DNA of 64,000 nt from Pseudoalteromonas aurantia (GTDB taxonomy: Bacteria > Pseudomonadota > Gammaproteobacteria > Enterobacterales > Alteromonadaceae): positions 87,818-151,817 of the forward strand of contig NZ_PNBY01000036.1 in assembly GCF_005886875.1 (NCBI RefSeq), written 5' to 3'. Made by a program: the position numbers and the translations under genes. Shown here in pieces: positions 1 through 8,596 of this stretch; position 1 is the first letter of the stretch; the number at the start of each line of letters is the position of its first letter. Below the pieces are notes generated by a model. That model was not told where the DNA came from and ran no database searches. It saw nothing but the letters and a program-made list of their open reading frames with translations.

Positions 1-94
1 AGAGATTAAGCTCGCTTTTTGTACCAGCATCGCTTAAAGCTGCGCGAGTGTCAGATGTACTCGAAGGTTGGATAGATATTGGCTGCTTATTCAT
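1..94 (-). CDS. 5' end of a leftward gene, cut by the window edge
   Basis: An ATG on the minus strand at 94 opens a frame that stays open to base 1, giving 31 residues that begin MNKQPISIQPSSTSDTRAAL. The stretch is Ser/Thr/Ala-rich and polar with no signal peptide. Its head-to-head position to ccmA recalls the flagellar hook-length (FliK-like) gene that sits near ccmA in some gammaproteobacteria, but that is only a context guess. There is no clear Shine-Dalgarno before the ATG. The 88 bp to ccmA would hold divergent promoters. Confidence 0.45.
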   Translation of the reverse strand, partial: MNKQPISIQPSSTSDTRAALSDAGTKSELNL

Positions 95-127
95 TATTCT
101 AAATCAAATTTTCAGTAATCGTTTGTG

Positions 128-160
128 TTGGATTATTCGTATTACCATACCATTATGGTA
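128..160 (+). promoter_or_regulatory. Candidate sigma-70 promoter of the ccm operon with an overlapping palindrome
   Basis: TTGGAT at 128-133 and CATTAT at 151-156 are separated by 17 bases, 26 bp before the ccmA frame. A perfect 13-bp palindrome TACCATTATGGTA lies at 148-160 over the -10 region and could be an operator. Assigned by eye only. Confidence 0.4.
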
Positions 161-182
161 GACTAACGCCCAATTTTGAGTA

Positions 183-818
183 GTGAGAATCATCAATTTG
201 CTAGAGATTAAATCTGTCACTTGTGTCAAACAAGAGCGTTGTTTATTCGAGTCTTTAAGCTTTGCTTTAGACGCAGGTCAAATTATGCAAGTTGAGGGCC
301 CAAATGGTGCTGGTAAAACATCTTTGTTGCGCATTATTGCTGGATTCGCGAATGCCGATGAAGGGGAAGTCATTTTTCAAGGTCATTCAATCACACAATG
401 TTATGACGACTTCGCTGCTGAACTTTTATTTATTGGCCATAAAACAGGCGTTAATGGTCAGCTGACGGCTTATGAAAATGTATGTTATTGGTTAGATGTA
501 CATGGTTATGAGCGTGCCACAAATATTTATGACATTTTGGCGAAATTGGGTTTAGTTGGTCTGGAAGATGTCCCTGTCCGAACACTATCAGCGGGTCAGC
601 AGCGACGGGTTGCATTAGCAAGACTTTGGATGAATAACGCTAAGGTGTGGATTTTAGATGAACCGTTTACGGCGCTTGATAAAAGGGGCGTTGTGATGTT
701 GCAGCAACAGTTTGCTCAGCAGTTGAGCCGTGGTGGGGCTATTTTACTAACAACTCACCAAGATTTAACTGCACATTTTTCTGCTCTGAAAAAAGTGGTT
801 TTGGAGTACCGACATTAA
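183..818 (+). CDS. ccmA: Cytochrome c maturation ABC transporter, ATP-binding subunit CcmA
   Basis: CcmA powers release of holo-CcmE from the CcmC complex during cytochrome c biogenesis, acting at the cytoplasmic face of the inner membrane with CcmB. The ABC fold is complete: Walker A GPNGAGKT at residues 39-46, signature LSAGQQRR at 135-142 and Walker B VWILDEP at 155-161. The 211 aa length is normal. It is the first gene of ccmABCDEFGHI and its stop overlaps the ccmB start by one base. The frame opens with GTG at 183. A TTG at 198 giving MLEIKSV would fit the usual CcmA N-terminus better, and neither start has a strong ribosome-binding site. Confidence 0.96.
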   Translation: MRIINLLEIKSVTCVKQERCLFESLSFALDAGQIMQVEGPNGAGKTSLLRIIAGFANADEGEVIFQGHSITQCYDDFAAELLFIGHKTGVNGQLTAYENVCYWLDVHGYERATNIYDILAKLGLVGLEDVPVRTLSAGQQRRVALARLWMNNAKVWILDEPFTALDKRGVVMLQQQFAQQLSRGGAILLTTHQDLTAHFSALKKVVLEYRH

Positions 819-1504
819 TGAACGCATCACATTCCTACTTGCAACTTTTTTATGCAGTATATTCTAAAGACTTAACTTTGGCATTTCGACAACGAGCAGA
901 AATTGTTAACCCGCTATTGTTTTTCCTTATCGTTATTACCTTATTCCCACTAGCCATAGGCCCTGAACCGGCTTTATTAGCGCGCATGGCGCCAGGGATT
1001 ATTTGGGTGGCGGCTTTGTTATCGACCATGCTTGGTTTAGATAAAGTGTTTCGGGATGATTTTAATGATGGGTCGTTAGAGCAGTTAATTGCATCTGCAT
1101 ACCCTTTACCGTTAACCGTCCTCGCTAAGGTGTTAGCACATTGGACAATAACAGGGTTGCCAATGGTATTAATGGTTCCTGTTTTTGCATTACTTATGAA
1201 TTTAGATACTCAACTGTTGACTGCAACATTGCTAACTTTGTTAATTGGCACGCCATTGCTGAGCTTTATTGGCGCAATTGGTGCAGCACTAACCGTTGGG
1301 CTGCAAAAAGGCGGCATATTAATGAGTCTTTTAGTACTACCTTTGTATATACCTGTATTAATTTTTGCGACGTCTGCCATCGACACGAGTAGTATGTCAT
1401 TGGCGTATGGTGGACAACTCGCGATCCTGGGGGCTATGTTAGCGGTAGCAGCTGTTATGGCCCCTTTAGCAATATCGTCAGCTTTAAAAGTGAGTGTAAG
1501 TTAA
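818..1504 (+). CDS. ccmB: Heme exporter membrane subunit CcmB
   Basis: Membrane partner of CcmA in the CcmABCD complex that releases heme-loaded CcmE. The 228-residue protein shows about six hydrophobic segments, with the family region DDFNDGSLEQLIAS after the second (about residues 75-90). Length is typical (E. coli about 220). The ATG overlaps the ccmA stop by one base, so translation is probably coupled, and ccmC starts one base after its stop. An overlapping frame at 1141-1392 is a shadow. Confidence 0.96.
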   Translation: MNASHSYLQLFYAVYSKDLTLAFRQRAEIVNPLLFFLIVITLFPLAIGPEPALLARMAPGIIWVAALLSTMLGLDKVFRDDFNDGSLEQLIASAYPLPLTVLAKVLAHWTITGLPMVLMVPVFALLMNLDTQLLTATLLTLLIGTPLLSFIGAIGAALTVGLQKGGILMSLLVLPLYIPVLIFATSAIDTSSMSLAYGGQLAILGAMLAVAAVMAPLAISSALKVSVS

Positions 1505-1505
1505 C

Positions 1506-2243
1506 ATGTGGAAATGGTTACATCCCTATGCAAAAGCAGAGCGTGCGTACCAATTGTGTAATACGCTACTGCCTTATTTTACCGTGTTTACCGTTGTGTC
1601 TTTGGTTGTAGGTTGGGTCTGGGGGCTCGCCTATGCGCCGGCAGATTATCAACAAAAAGATAGCTACCGTATAATTTTTATTCATGTCCCCTCTGCAATT
1701 TTATCTATGGGGGCTTACTCATCGATGGCTATTGCTGCCATCGTCGCGTTGGTATGGCAACTCAGAAATGCTGAGTTAGCAGTGGTTGCCATAGCGCCTG
1801 TCGGGGCAGCGATGACCGTAATCGCATTAGTGACTGGCGCTGCTTGGGGTAAACCTATGTGGGGCGCATGGTGGGTGTGGGATGCACGACTAACATCAGA
1901 GTTAATATTATTATTTTTATATTTAGGGGTTTTATCTCTTTACCATGCGTTTGAAGATAAAAAATCAGCCGGAAGAGCTGCCTGTATTTTGTCAATTGTG
2001 GGAGTCATTAATCTCCCGATTATTCATTTCTCTGTTGAGTGGTGGAATACATTGCATCAAGGGGCAACGATCACCAAGTTTGATACTTCAGCCATAGATC
2101 CGTCAATGCTATGGCCGCTGTTCGTTAATATTGCTGCGTTTGCTGGCTTTGTTGGGGTGGTGACGTTAATTCGGTTGAAAAATGAGATCTTACAACGAGA
2201 AAAGCATCGCCCGTGGGTGCGTAATTTAGTAAGTCGAGGTTAA
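1506..2243 (+). CDS. ccmC: Heme handling membrane protein CcmC
   Basis: Inner-membrane heme-handling protein that attaches heme to CcmE at the periplasmic side. Of its six predicted membrane helices, the tryptophan-rich WWD motif WGAWWVWDARLTSELILL lies near residues 118-135. The flanking histidines usual in the family are visible (IFIHVPSA near 56, IHFSVEWWNTLHQG near 178). The 245 aa length is normal. It sits between ccmB and ccmD with spacers of 1-2 bases, so it belongs to one polycistronic unit. Confidence 0.97.
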   Translation: MWKWLHPYAKAERAYQLCNTLLPYFTVFTVVSLVVGWVWGLAYAPADYQQKDSYRIIFIHVPSAILSMGAYSSMAIAAIVALVWQLRNAELAVVAIAPVGAAMTVIALVTGAAWGKPMWGAWWVWDARLTSELILLFLYLGVLSLYHAFEDKKSAGRAACILSIVGVINLPIIHFSVEWWNTLHQGATITKFDTSAIDPSMLWPLFVNIAAFAGFVGVVTLIRLKNEILQREKHRPWVRNLVSRG

Positions 2244-2245
2244 GT

Positions 2246-2449
2246 ATGCAATTTGAGTCATTTAGTGATTTTATAGCGATGGGCGGATATGGTTTTTATG
2301 TTTGGTTATCGTACTGTAGTTGTGCTTTTGTATTGTTATCGGTGTTGTTAAGCGCTTTACATGATGGAAAACACCTCAAACAGCAGGTTAAATTACAAAT
2401 AGAGCGTGAAGCGAGAATTAAGAAAGCACATCAGGAGCAAGCAGTATGA
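2246..2449 (+). CDS. ccmD: Heme exporter small subunit CcmD
   Basis: Small one-helix membrane protein of the CcmABCD holo-CcmE release complex. The 67 residues show the family pattern: a short N-terminus with the [15 protein letters not shown] motif, one hydrophobic helix (about 18-40) and a charged, Lys/Glu-rich cytoplasmic tail. CcmD is poorly conserved, so the call rests on this pattern and on position between ccmC and ccmE. Its last four bases overlap the ccmE start. Confidence 0.92.
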   Translation: MQFESFSDFIAMGGYGFYVWLSYCSCAFVLLSVLLSALHDGKHLKQQVKLQIEREARIKKAHQEQAV

Positions 2450-2925
2450 ACCCTAGACGTAAAAAGCGCATGCTTGCAGTTTTAGCTATTATCTTTGGTG
2501 TGGGATCGGCAATCGGCTTAACTTTATACGCATTGCAAGAAAATATAAATCTATTTTATACACCAAGCGAGTTAATTGAAGGTAAAGGTGAGGGGAAAGA
2601 AAAGCCTTTCGTGGGTCAAAAATTAAGAATTGGCGGTATGGTTGTGCCTGGATCTGTGGTTCGAGATGAAACCAATTTAGATGTAACATTCAAATTAGTC
2701 GATACTGGCCCGCTTGTTACTATCAAGTATCATGGTATTTTGCCTGACTTATTTCGTGAAGGGCAAGGTATTGTGGCGCAGGGCACTTTGATTGAACCTA
2801 ATGTTATCGAGGCATTTGAAGTACTTGCTAAACATGATGAAGAATACATGCCCTCTGAAGTTGCTGAAGCAGTTAAAGGCATTAAACATGTTAAGCCAAC
2901 TTATAATTTAAATAGCGAGAACTAG
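2446..2925 (+). CDS. ccmE: Heme chaperone CcmE
   Basis: Periplasmic, membrane-anchored chaperone that binds heme covalently and passes it to CcmF. An N-terminal anchor (about 8-30) is followed by the OB-fold domain. The heme-binding motif is [10 protein letters not shown] with His130 and Tyr134, the same numbering as E. coli His130. Length 159 aa is standard. The start overlaps ccmD by four bases and ccmF begins one base after the stop. Confidence 0.97.
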   Translation: MNPRRKKRMLAVLAIIFGVGSAIGLTLYALQENINLFYTPSELIEGKGEGKEKPFVGQKLRIGGMVVPGSVVRDETNLDVTFKLVDTGPLVTIKYHGILPDLFREGQGIVAQGTLIEPNVIEAFEVLAKHDEEYMPSEVAEAVKGIKHVKPTYNLNSEN

Positions 2926-2926
2926 T

Positions 2927-4891
2927 ATGATCCCTGAGATTGGTTATTTCTCGTTAGTGCTTGCAATGGCTCTGAGTCTTTTGCTGTGTATTTTTCCTAT
3001 GTGGGGCGCTTACACTGGGAATCTAAGACTAATGCGTGCAGCGCCATCATTGGCGGTAGGTCAATGCTTATTTGTGTTGGTGTCTTTCGCAATTTTGATT
3101 TACATAACGCTTATGGATGATTTCACCGTTGCATATGTTGCGCATCATTCAAGTACCAGTTTACCTTGGTACTACAAAGTTACCTCCACATGGGGGGGTC
3201 ATGAAGGAGCCATTTTATTGTGGCTAGTCATGCAATCAAGCTGGACGGCACTCGTTGCGATGATGTCGAACTCATTACCTTGGGTATTACGAGCACGTGT
3301 ATTAGGTGTTTTAGGCTTCCTGGGGGTGGGTTTTATGTTATACACCCTGTGGATGTCCAGCCCGTTTGAGCGTTTACTTCCTTATTACCCTGTTGAGGGT
3401 CGCGACCTTAATCCTTTGTTACAAGATCCAGGTATGATCATACACCCTCCATTGCTTTACATGGGGTATGTTGGGTTATCGGTATCATTTGCTTTTGCCA
3501 TTGCTGCGCTATTAACTGGAAAATTAGACAATACTTGGGCTAAGTGGTCACGGCCTTGGACAATGGTTGCATGGGGCTTTTTAACCCTTGGGATAACCAT
3601 TGGAAGTTGGTGGGCATACTCTGAGCTTGGTTGGGGAGGTTGGTGGTTTTGGGATCCTGTAGAAAATGCTTCATTAATGCCGTGGTTAGTTGCAACGGCG
3701 TTGCTGCATTCATTGGCAAGTACCGAAAAGCGCGGCATTTTTAAGTCTTGGACAGTGTTACTTGCGATCACGGCTTTTAGTTTGTGTCTGCTGGGGACCT
3801 TTATTGTACGTTCCGGTATTATTGTTTCGGTTCATGCGTTTGCAACTGATCCTGACAGAGGATTATTTATTCTGAGCTTTTTACTTGTTGTTGTTGGCGG
3901 GAGTTTGGCTTTATATGCCATGCGCGTGTCTGAGGTTAAAAGTGAGGGGCGTTATAAGTTGCTCTCAAGAGAAGTTACATTATGGGCAAATAATATCTTT
4001 TTAGTGGTCGCCACGTTAATTGTGCTCCTTGGCACCTTGTTACCGATGATCCACAAAGAATTAGGATTAGGATCGATTTCGATTGGTGTACCTTTCTTCA
4101 ATCAAATGTTTGCGATATTGATTGTGCCGTTTGCATTGTTATTAGGAATCGCACCATTTTTAAGGTGGAAACAAAATAAGCCGTCGCCTTTGGTCAAAAA
4201 AGTCGTGGGGTTAGCTGCCAGTTCTTTATTACTAACTGCTGTGTGGTTGTATGGTAGTTACGATACGGTATCGGCATTAACGTTCGTTGCTACAGCGTTG
4301 GCTGTTTGGATCACGTTAGGTGCCTTGTTAGATATTTTTGAAAAAGTATCTGTAGAAAAGCAATTATTACACGGTTTTAAGCGCCAAAGCTTAAGTTATT
4401 GGGCAATGATATTAGGCCATGTAGGCATCGCCTTTGTGATTGCAGGTGTTACATTAACATCAGCTTATTCAGTGGAGCGTTCTGTCAGTGTAAAACCTGG
4501 AGATATTGCACTGCTTAACGAGTATCAATATCGTTTTGAAGGCGTTAAAGAGATCCGCGGGCCGAATTACAGTGGTCATGCGGGGGTGGTTACCGTATTA
4601 AAAGGAGAGAAAAAAGTCACTGAGCTTTATGCAGAAAAGCGCCTTTATGATGTTGGCATGCAGTTTATGACGGAAGCAGCCATTGATGATGGCTTTTTCC
4701 GCGACTTGTATTTGGCACTTGGTGAGCAGCTTAGCAATGGGTATTGGTCACTGCGTATCTATCACAAGCCTTATGTACGTTGGATGTGGTTAGGCGGCTT
4801 ATTAATTTCATTTGCTGGCTTTTTGGTCGTTGCAGATAGGCGCTATAGAAAGCGTACTCACAACAAAAAAATGGATGGGGTAACAGCATGA
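2927..4891 (+). CDS. ccmF: Cytochrome c heme lyase subunit CcmF
   Basis: Large polytopic membrane protein of the heme ligation complex (CcmF/H/I) that joins heme to CxxCH motifs of apocytochromes. The WWD signature WGGWWFWDPVENASLMP spans residues 236-252, and conserved histidines occur in STWGGHEGAILLW (about 92) and GMIIHPPLLYMG (about 173). About fifteen hydrophobic segments precede a periplasmic loop near 500-620 and a last helix. Length 654 aa is normal. It overlaps ccmG by four bases. Confidence 0.97.
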   Translation: MIPEIGYFSLVLAMALSLLLCIFPMWGAYTGNLRLMRAAPSLAVGQCLFVLVSFAILIYITLMDDFTVAYVAHHSSTSLPWYYKVTSTWGGHEGAILLWLVMQSSWTALVAMMSNSLPWVLRARVLGVLGFLGVGFMLYTLWMSSPFERLLPYYPVEGRDLNPLLQDPGMIIHPPLLYMGYVGLSVSFAFAIAALLTGKLDNTWAKWSRPWTMVAWGFLTLGITIGSWWAYSELGWGGWWFWDPVENASLMPWLVATALLHSLASTEKRGIFKSWTVLLAITAFSLCLLGTFIVRSGIIVSVHAFATDPDRGLFILSFLLVVVGGSLALYAMRVSEVKSEGRYKLLSREVTLWANNIFLVVATLIVLLGTLLPMIHKELGLGSISIGVPFFNQMFAILIVPFALLLGIAPFLRWKQNKPSPLVKKVVGLAASSLLLTAVWLYGSYDTVSALTFVATALAVWITLGALLDIFEKVSVEKQLLHGFKRQSLSYWAMILGHVGIAFVIAGVTLTSAYSVERSVSVKPGDIALLNEYQYRFEGVKEIRGPNYSGHAGVVTVLKGEKKVTELYAEKRLYDVGMQFMTEAAIDDGFFRDLYLALGEQLSNGYWSLRIYHKPYVRWMWLGGLLISFAGFLVVADRRYRKRTHNKKMDGVTA

Positions 4892-5460
4892 ATAAGAAGT
4901 TCTTAGCGATTATTCCGTTTTTAATTTTTATGTTTCTCTGTGTCTTTTTGTACCAAGGCCTTTTTGGAAATCCGCGTGAGTTACAAACAGGGCGAATTGG
5001 TCAAACAATGCCGAGCTTTGTGCTGCCCGACTTAATGGATGAAGGTAAACTATGGACAAATACAGATTTGCTTGGTGACGTTTATTTATTAAATGTATGG
5101 GGTACTTGGTGTCCAACTTGTATTGCTGAATTAGGCTATTTAGAGCAGTTGCGCGAGCAGGGGGTCCGCATCATAGGTTTATATTATGAGCAAGCTTATG
5201 ACCCTGATTTTGGTGATCACTTTGACATTGACGCACTTCGCACAGAAGTAAAAACAATGCTCAAGAGGGCGGGAAGTCCGTACCAGTTTAATATTTTAGA
5301 TTTAGAGCGAACATTGGCACTTGACTTAGGGGTGTCAGGTGCACCAGAAACTTTTTTAGTAGATAAAGAAGGTAAAATATTGTTGCACCATACGGGAGAT
5401 ATAAACCCCAGAGTATGGCGAGCTAAGTTTGCCCCGGTGATCCAGGAGTTATCACAATGA
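4888..5460 (+). CDS. ccmG: Thiol:disulfide interchange protein CcmG (DsbE)
   Basis: Membrane-anchored periplasmic thioredoxin-like reductant that keeps apocytochrome c cysteines reduced for heme attachment. An N-terminal anchor spans about residues 5-24. The active site is WCPTC with Cys75 and Cys78 inside GTWCPTCIAE. A typical cis-proline region SGAPETFLVD follows near 151. Length is 190 aa. It overlaps ccmF and ccmH by four bases each, indicating translational coupling. Confidence 0.96.
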   Translation: MNKKFLAIIPFLIFMFLCVFLYQGLFGNPRELQTGRIGQTMPSFVLPDLMDEGKLWTNTDLLGDVYLLNVWGTWCPTCIAELGYLEQLREQGVRIIGLYYEQAYDPDFGDHFDIDALRTEVKTMLKRAGSPYQFNILDLERTLALDLGVSGAPETFLVDKEGKILLHHTGDINPRVWRAKFAPVIQELSQ

Positions 5461-5924
5461 ACGCTGTATTGATGATGTTGGCGATGGCGATGGCGATGAG
5501 CCTGGCCGTATATTCAGCAGAAGATAAATACGAATTCTCAACACCAGAGAGAGCGGCAACATTTAAAGAGCTGACCCATGAACTGCGCTGTCCTAAATGC
5601 CAGAATCAAAACATTGCAGATTCTGATGCGATTGTAGCCAAAGATTTAAGAGACAAAGTAGTTACCTTGGTTCACGATGGAAAAAGCAAGCAAGAAGTGA
5701 TTGATTATATGATCGACCGCTATGGTTACTTTGTTCATTATCAACCGCCAGTGACACCCGCCACGATTATTTTATGGGTGCTGCCTATTTTGATCGTTAT
5801 CATCGGTTTTGGATTTATCGTATTTCGACAAAAAAAAGCGTCTAGAAAGCAGAATTGGAGCACAGATGATGAGAAAAAACTGGCGAAGTTAATTGCTCAA
5901 TACCAACGTAAGGAGCAACAATAA
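5457..5924 (+). CDS. ccmH: Cytochrome c maturation protein CcmH (CcmL type)
   Basis: Periplasmic thioredox subunit of the heme ligation complex. Signal peptide at residues 1-20, redox motif LRCPKCQNQNIADSDA with Cys45 and Cys48, and a C-terminal membrane helix near 101-121. At 155 aa it matches the short CcmH: E. coli carries CcmH and CcmI as one fusion, while here they are separate genes. The signal peptide contains three tandem GGCGAT hexamers (5480-5497) coding for an Ala-Met run. It overlaps the neighbouring genes at both ends. Confidence 0.95.
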   Translation: MNAVLMMLAMAMAMSLAVYSAEDKYEFSTPERAATFKELTHELRCPKCQNQNIADSDAIVAKDLRDKVVTLVHDGKSKQEVIDYMIDRYGYFVHYQPPVTPATIILWVLPILIVIIGFGFIVFRQKKASRKQNWSTDDEKKLAKLIAQYQRKEQQ

Positions 5925-7201
5925 TGAATGAGATGATGACAATGTGGGCGATGTTCACCTTACTCACTGTGCCTGCACTATTATTTGTCGTTGTGCCGTT
6001 TTTACGTAAAGAGTCGATATTGACGCTGGATCATGATGCCAATGCCGAACGCATCGATATTTATCATCAACGGTTGGAAGAGTTAAATCAAGATTTAAAG
6101 AGTCAGCGAATAGAACAAACGGTTCACGACGAATCCATATTGGAATTAAAGCAGCGCTTGCATCATGAGTTATCACCAGAAAAACAATTGAACAGTCGGG
6201 GTAATAACCGCATTTTCGCTTTAACAGGTGTTGCATTTACACTCGCTGTAAGTGGGGTTTTCTATAGTTTTACGGGAAGTCAGACACAAATTGAAAACTG
6301 GTATGGGGCAATCGACAAGCTACCTGAATATGGAGAGCGCGCGGTGATGCAGCAAGGAGAGCCTTTAAGCCAGAATGAGTTGCAAGCATTTGCTCTTGGT
6401 CTGAGGACTAAACTCGCAAACAGCGGCGATGATGCAGTAGCCTGGATGTTACTTGGCCGTGTTGCGATGTCTTTAAATGATTACACGATGGCGAAGCAGG
6501 CGTTTGATAAAGCTTTGCAGATGAACCCTGATAATAACAATATATTGGTTAATTATAGCCAAGTCTTATTGGTTGAAGGCTCCGAAACGGGTATGAATCA
6601 GGCTGCTAACATGTTATCAAAAGTTTTACGGTCAGAGCCCAGCAATATCGATGCAATCTCCTTATTGGCATTAATTGCGTATGAACGTAAAGACTGGGTT
6701 GAGGCTAAGACTGCTTTTGAAGTATTACTTTCGACAATGACGGATTCAGACCCGCGTTACAGTATGATTTCTCAGCGTATTGCAGAAATAGATGGGCAAT
6801 TAGTCGATGAAAAACAGCAGGCCACAGCAGAAATGACTGGTCCTAGCTTAGCTGTTACCGTTACGCTAGCTGATAATTTAATTAAATCAGTGCCTGAAAA
6901 TGCCACGTTATTTGTATTTGCAAAGGCAGTAGATGGCCCGAGAATGCCACTTGCTGTAGAAAAACTTACAGATTTTAACTTGCCTTTAATGGTCACTCTG
7001 GATGATAGTATGGCAATGATGCCAAACTTAAAGTTATCTAATTTTGAGCAAATTGTCATAACTGCACGTATCTCTTTAGACAATTCAGTTACGATCAGTA
7101 ATGGGGAACTTGAAGGGCAATCAGAGCCAATTACATTAACTGGCTCAGCACAGAACCATACGGTAGAAATAAGCCGTGTAATAACCAGCACAGGAAGCTA
7201 A
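5924..7201 (+). CDS. ccmI: Cytochrome c maturation TPR protein CcmI
   Basis: Apocytochrome chaperone of the heme ligation complex. Two membrane segments (about 8-24 and 95-113) flank a cytoplasmic coiled-coil loop rich in Glu/Gln. A periplasmic domain follows with TPR units near 165-290 (for example AWMLLGRVAMSLNDYTMAKQAFDKAL). The final 120 residues form a beta-rich domain (AVTVTLADNL onward), as in full-length CcmI. It starts on the last base of ccmH, and its stop is directly followed by the mlaA ATG. Confidence 0.94.
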   Translation: MNEMMTMWAMFTLLTVPALLFVVVPFLRKESILTLDHDANAERIDIYHQRLEELNQDLKSQRIEQTVHDESILELKQRLHHELSPEKQLNSRGNNRIFALTGVAFTLAVSGVFYSFTGSQTQIENWYGAIDKLPEYGERAVMQQGEPLSQNELQAFALGLRTKLANSGDDAVAWMLLGRVAMSLNDYTMAKQAFDKALQMNPDNNNILVNYSQVLLVEGSETGMNQAANMLSKVLRSEPSNIDAISLLALIAYERKDWVEAKTAFEVLLSTMTDSDPRYSMISQRIAEIDGQLVDEKQQATAEMTGPSLAVTVTLADNLIKSVPENATLFVFAKAVDGPRMPLAVEKLTDFNLPLMVTLDDSMAMMPNLKLSNFEQIVITARISLDNSVTISNGELEGQSEPITLTGSAQNHTVEISRVITSTGS

Positions 7202-7936
7202 ATGTTTAAACCTATTTATAGCGTGTTATTAGCGCTGACAGTTCTTTCGGGCTGTGCAACAGTACCTGAAGAGAAAAAAGATGAACGAGATCCATTACAG
7301 TCTTTTAATCGTCCTATGTATGACTTTAATATGGACGTATTGGACGCGTATATTATACGCCCTGCTGCGGTCGGTTACCTAGCGGTTACCCCAGCGCCAG
7401 TTAGGGCTGGCATTGTTAATTTTACGACCAATATAGCAGCGCCGATTGATGCTGTTAATGCGGGGCTACAAGGTAAGCATGGAGATATGGGCGTCAATGT
7501 TGCCAGGTTTTTGATCAATTCAACGGTGGGCGTATTAGGGATATTTGATGTGGCCAGTAGTTTCGGCTTAAAACATCAAGATGAAGACTTTGGACAAACG
7601 TTAGGAGTATGGGGTCTAGGTGACGGTGCATACGTTATGTTGCCAGCCATGGGCCCTTCCACTGTTAGAAATGTGGCGGGAGACCTTGTTGATAATTTAG
7701 TACTTCCAGAGATTGCTTTATCAACACCTCAGACCCTGGTTTTATTCGCTTTGCGTGCTGTTGAAGCGCGAGCGTCATTGATGGCGCAAGAGAGCTTACT
7801 GAGAGAGTCAATCGATCCCTATGTGTTTATGAAAGATATTTACTTTCAAAGGCAATTATATGAGCTTTACGATGGTAATCCACCAATGGAAGAGGAAGAA
7901 ACGGATTTTGATGAGGACTTTTTAGAAAATTTATAA
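7202..7936 (+). CDS. mlaA: Outer-membrane phospholipid trafficking lipoprotein MlaA (VacJ)
   Basis: Outer-membrane lipoprotein of the Mla pathway, which removes misplaced phospholipids from the outer leaflet. A lipoprotein signal ends in LSGC with Cys18. The MlaA domain starts with DPLQSFNRPMYDFNMDVLDAYIIRP and includes INSTVGVLGIFDVAS and DEDFGQTLGVWGLGDGAYVMLP. The 244-residue protein ends in an acidic tail. The ATG follows the ccmI stop without a gap, so it may be transcribed with ccm, though a promoter inside ccmI cannot be excluded. The other mla genes are not in the window. Confidence 0.96.
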   Translation: MFKPIYSVLLALTVLSGCATVPEEKKDERDPLQSFNRPMYDFNMDVLDAYIIRPAAVGYLAVTPAPVRAGIVNFTTNIAAPIDAVNAGLQGKHGDMGVNVARFLINSTVGVLGIFDVASSFGLKHQDEDFGQTLGVWGLGDGAYVMLPAMGPSTVRNVAGDLVDNLVLPEIALSTPQTLVLFALRAVEARASLMAQESLLRESIDPYVFMKDIYFQRQLYELYDGNPPMEEEETDFDEDFLENL

Positions 7937-7964
7937 TGTGAGTAGTATACGTTATTAGAGAAAG

Positions 7965-7994
7965 ATAGGCTGGCGACGGGCATGGCCAGCCTAT
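7965..7994. terminator. Hairpin between convergent mlaA and the 8026 gene
   Basis: A 10-bp inverted repeat ATAGGCTGGC / GCCAGCCTAT lies 28 bp after mlaA. A second, shorter repeat GGGAG / CTCCC follows near 7998-8015. Neither has a long T-run on either strand, so this is a plausible but weak bidirectional terminator. Confidence 0.45.
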
Positions 7995-8025
7995 AAAGGG
8001 AGTATGTAGGCTCCCATAATTTTGA

Positions 8026-8310
8026 TTAGTGCATCAAACTGCGTTGTTTTCTGAAAAAGCCAAGCTCATTTAAATTGGCTATTATTGCAGGGTCATCAAG
8101 ACGCTCTGGGATTTCTTGCTCACGAAGTGCATGATCGGCAGGGACCGAGTGCAGGTCTAGCATCTTATGAAATAGAATACCTCGTATTGTCAACGCTGTC
8201 ATTCCGTTGTCTTGAAGCTCATCTAAGCGACTTTGTAAATCCGAGAAGGGCGCGGCTTTGACGTCATCAACAACAGCAGAGAATTGATTTACTGGTTTTG
8301 TTTTAAGCAT
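8026..8310 (-). CDS. Small protein of unknown function
   Basis: I do not recognise this protein. From the ATG at 8310 it has 94 residues, soluble and charged, without signal peptide, cysteines or membrane segments. Predicted helices include FSDLQSRLDELQDNGMTALT. It ends in ELGFFRKQRSLMH. The start at 8310 is preferred over an upstream ATG at 8322 because GAGG lies 6 bases before it. It stands alone, convergent to mlaA and 287 bp from the antiporter gene. Confidence 0.65.
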   Translation of the reverse strand: MLKTKPVNQFSAVVDDVKAAPFSDLQSRLDELQDNGMTALTIRGILFHKMLDLHSVPADHALREQEIPERLDDPAIIANLNELGFFRKQRSLMH

Positions 8311-8506
8311 TTTTACCCTCATTAGATTGGATTAACACGATGGGAGTTTTCCATGCATACTCCGATACTTCAAAATTTTTGTGTTAAAAATAGATACTTA
8401 CGTATTTTCGAATAAAGCCAGTGTACTCTGTTTTAGGCTGTGATTACTAACTTAGATGTAAAGTTTTGTAAATCGCAAGAAGGAGTGTTTGTTTACAGTT
8501 TGTATC

Positions 8507-8525
8507 TATAATCTAGACGTCTAGA
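8507..8525. promoter_or_regulatory. TATAAT box next to a perfect 14-bp palindrome
   Basis: A perfect TATAAT stands at 8507-8512 and the palindrome TCTAGACGTCTAGA at 8512-8525 in the gap between the small gene and the antiporter gene. No good -35 was found at a standard distance, so promoter activity is uncertain. The palindrome has the look of a dimeric repressor site. It is about 200 bp upstream of the small leftward gene. Confidence 0.3.
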
Positions 8526-8553
8526 AGTAAGGTATTGATGAGGAGATAAAAAT

Positions 8554-8585
8554 AATTATCAGTACCTTTAATGATACTGATAATT
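8554..8585 (-). terminator. Intrinsic terminator of the antiporter gene
   Basis: Read leftward just after the stop at 8597, an 11-bp stem (AATTATCAGTA / TACTGATAATT) is followed by TATTTTTATC. Confidence 0.7.
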
Positions 8586-8596
8586 CAGTGATTGCT

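Noticed and set aside
3457..3771. Antisense open frame within ccmF and similar frames opposite ftsH, topA, tolA and others
   Set aside because: They are mirror frames of strongly conserved genes and show no domain, start signal or independent composition.
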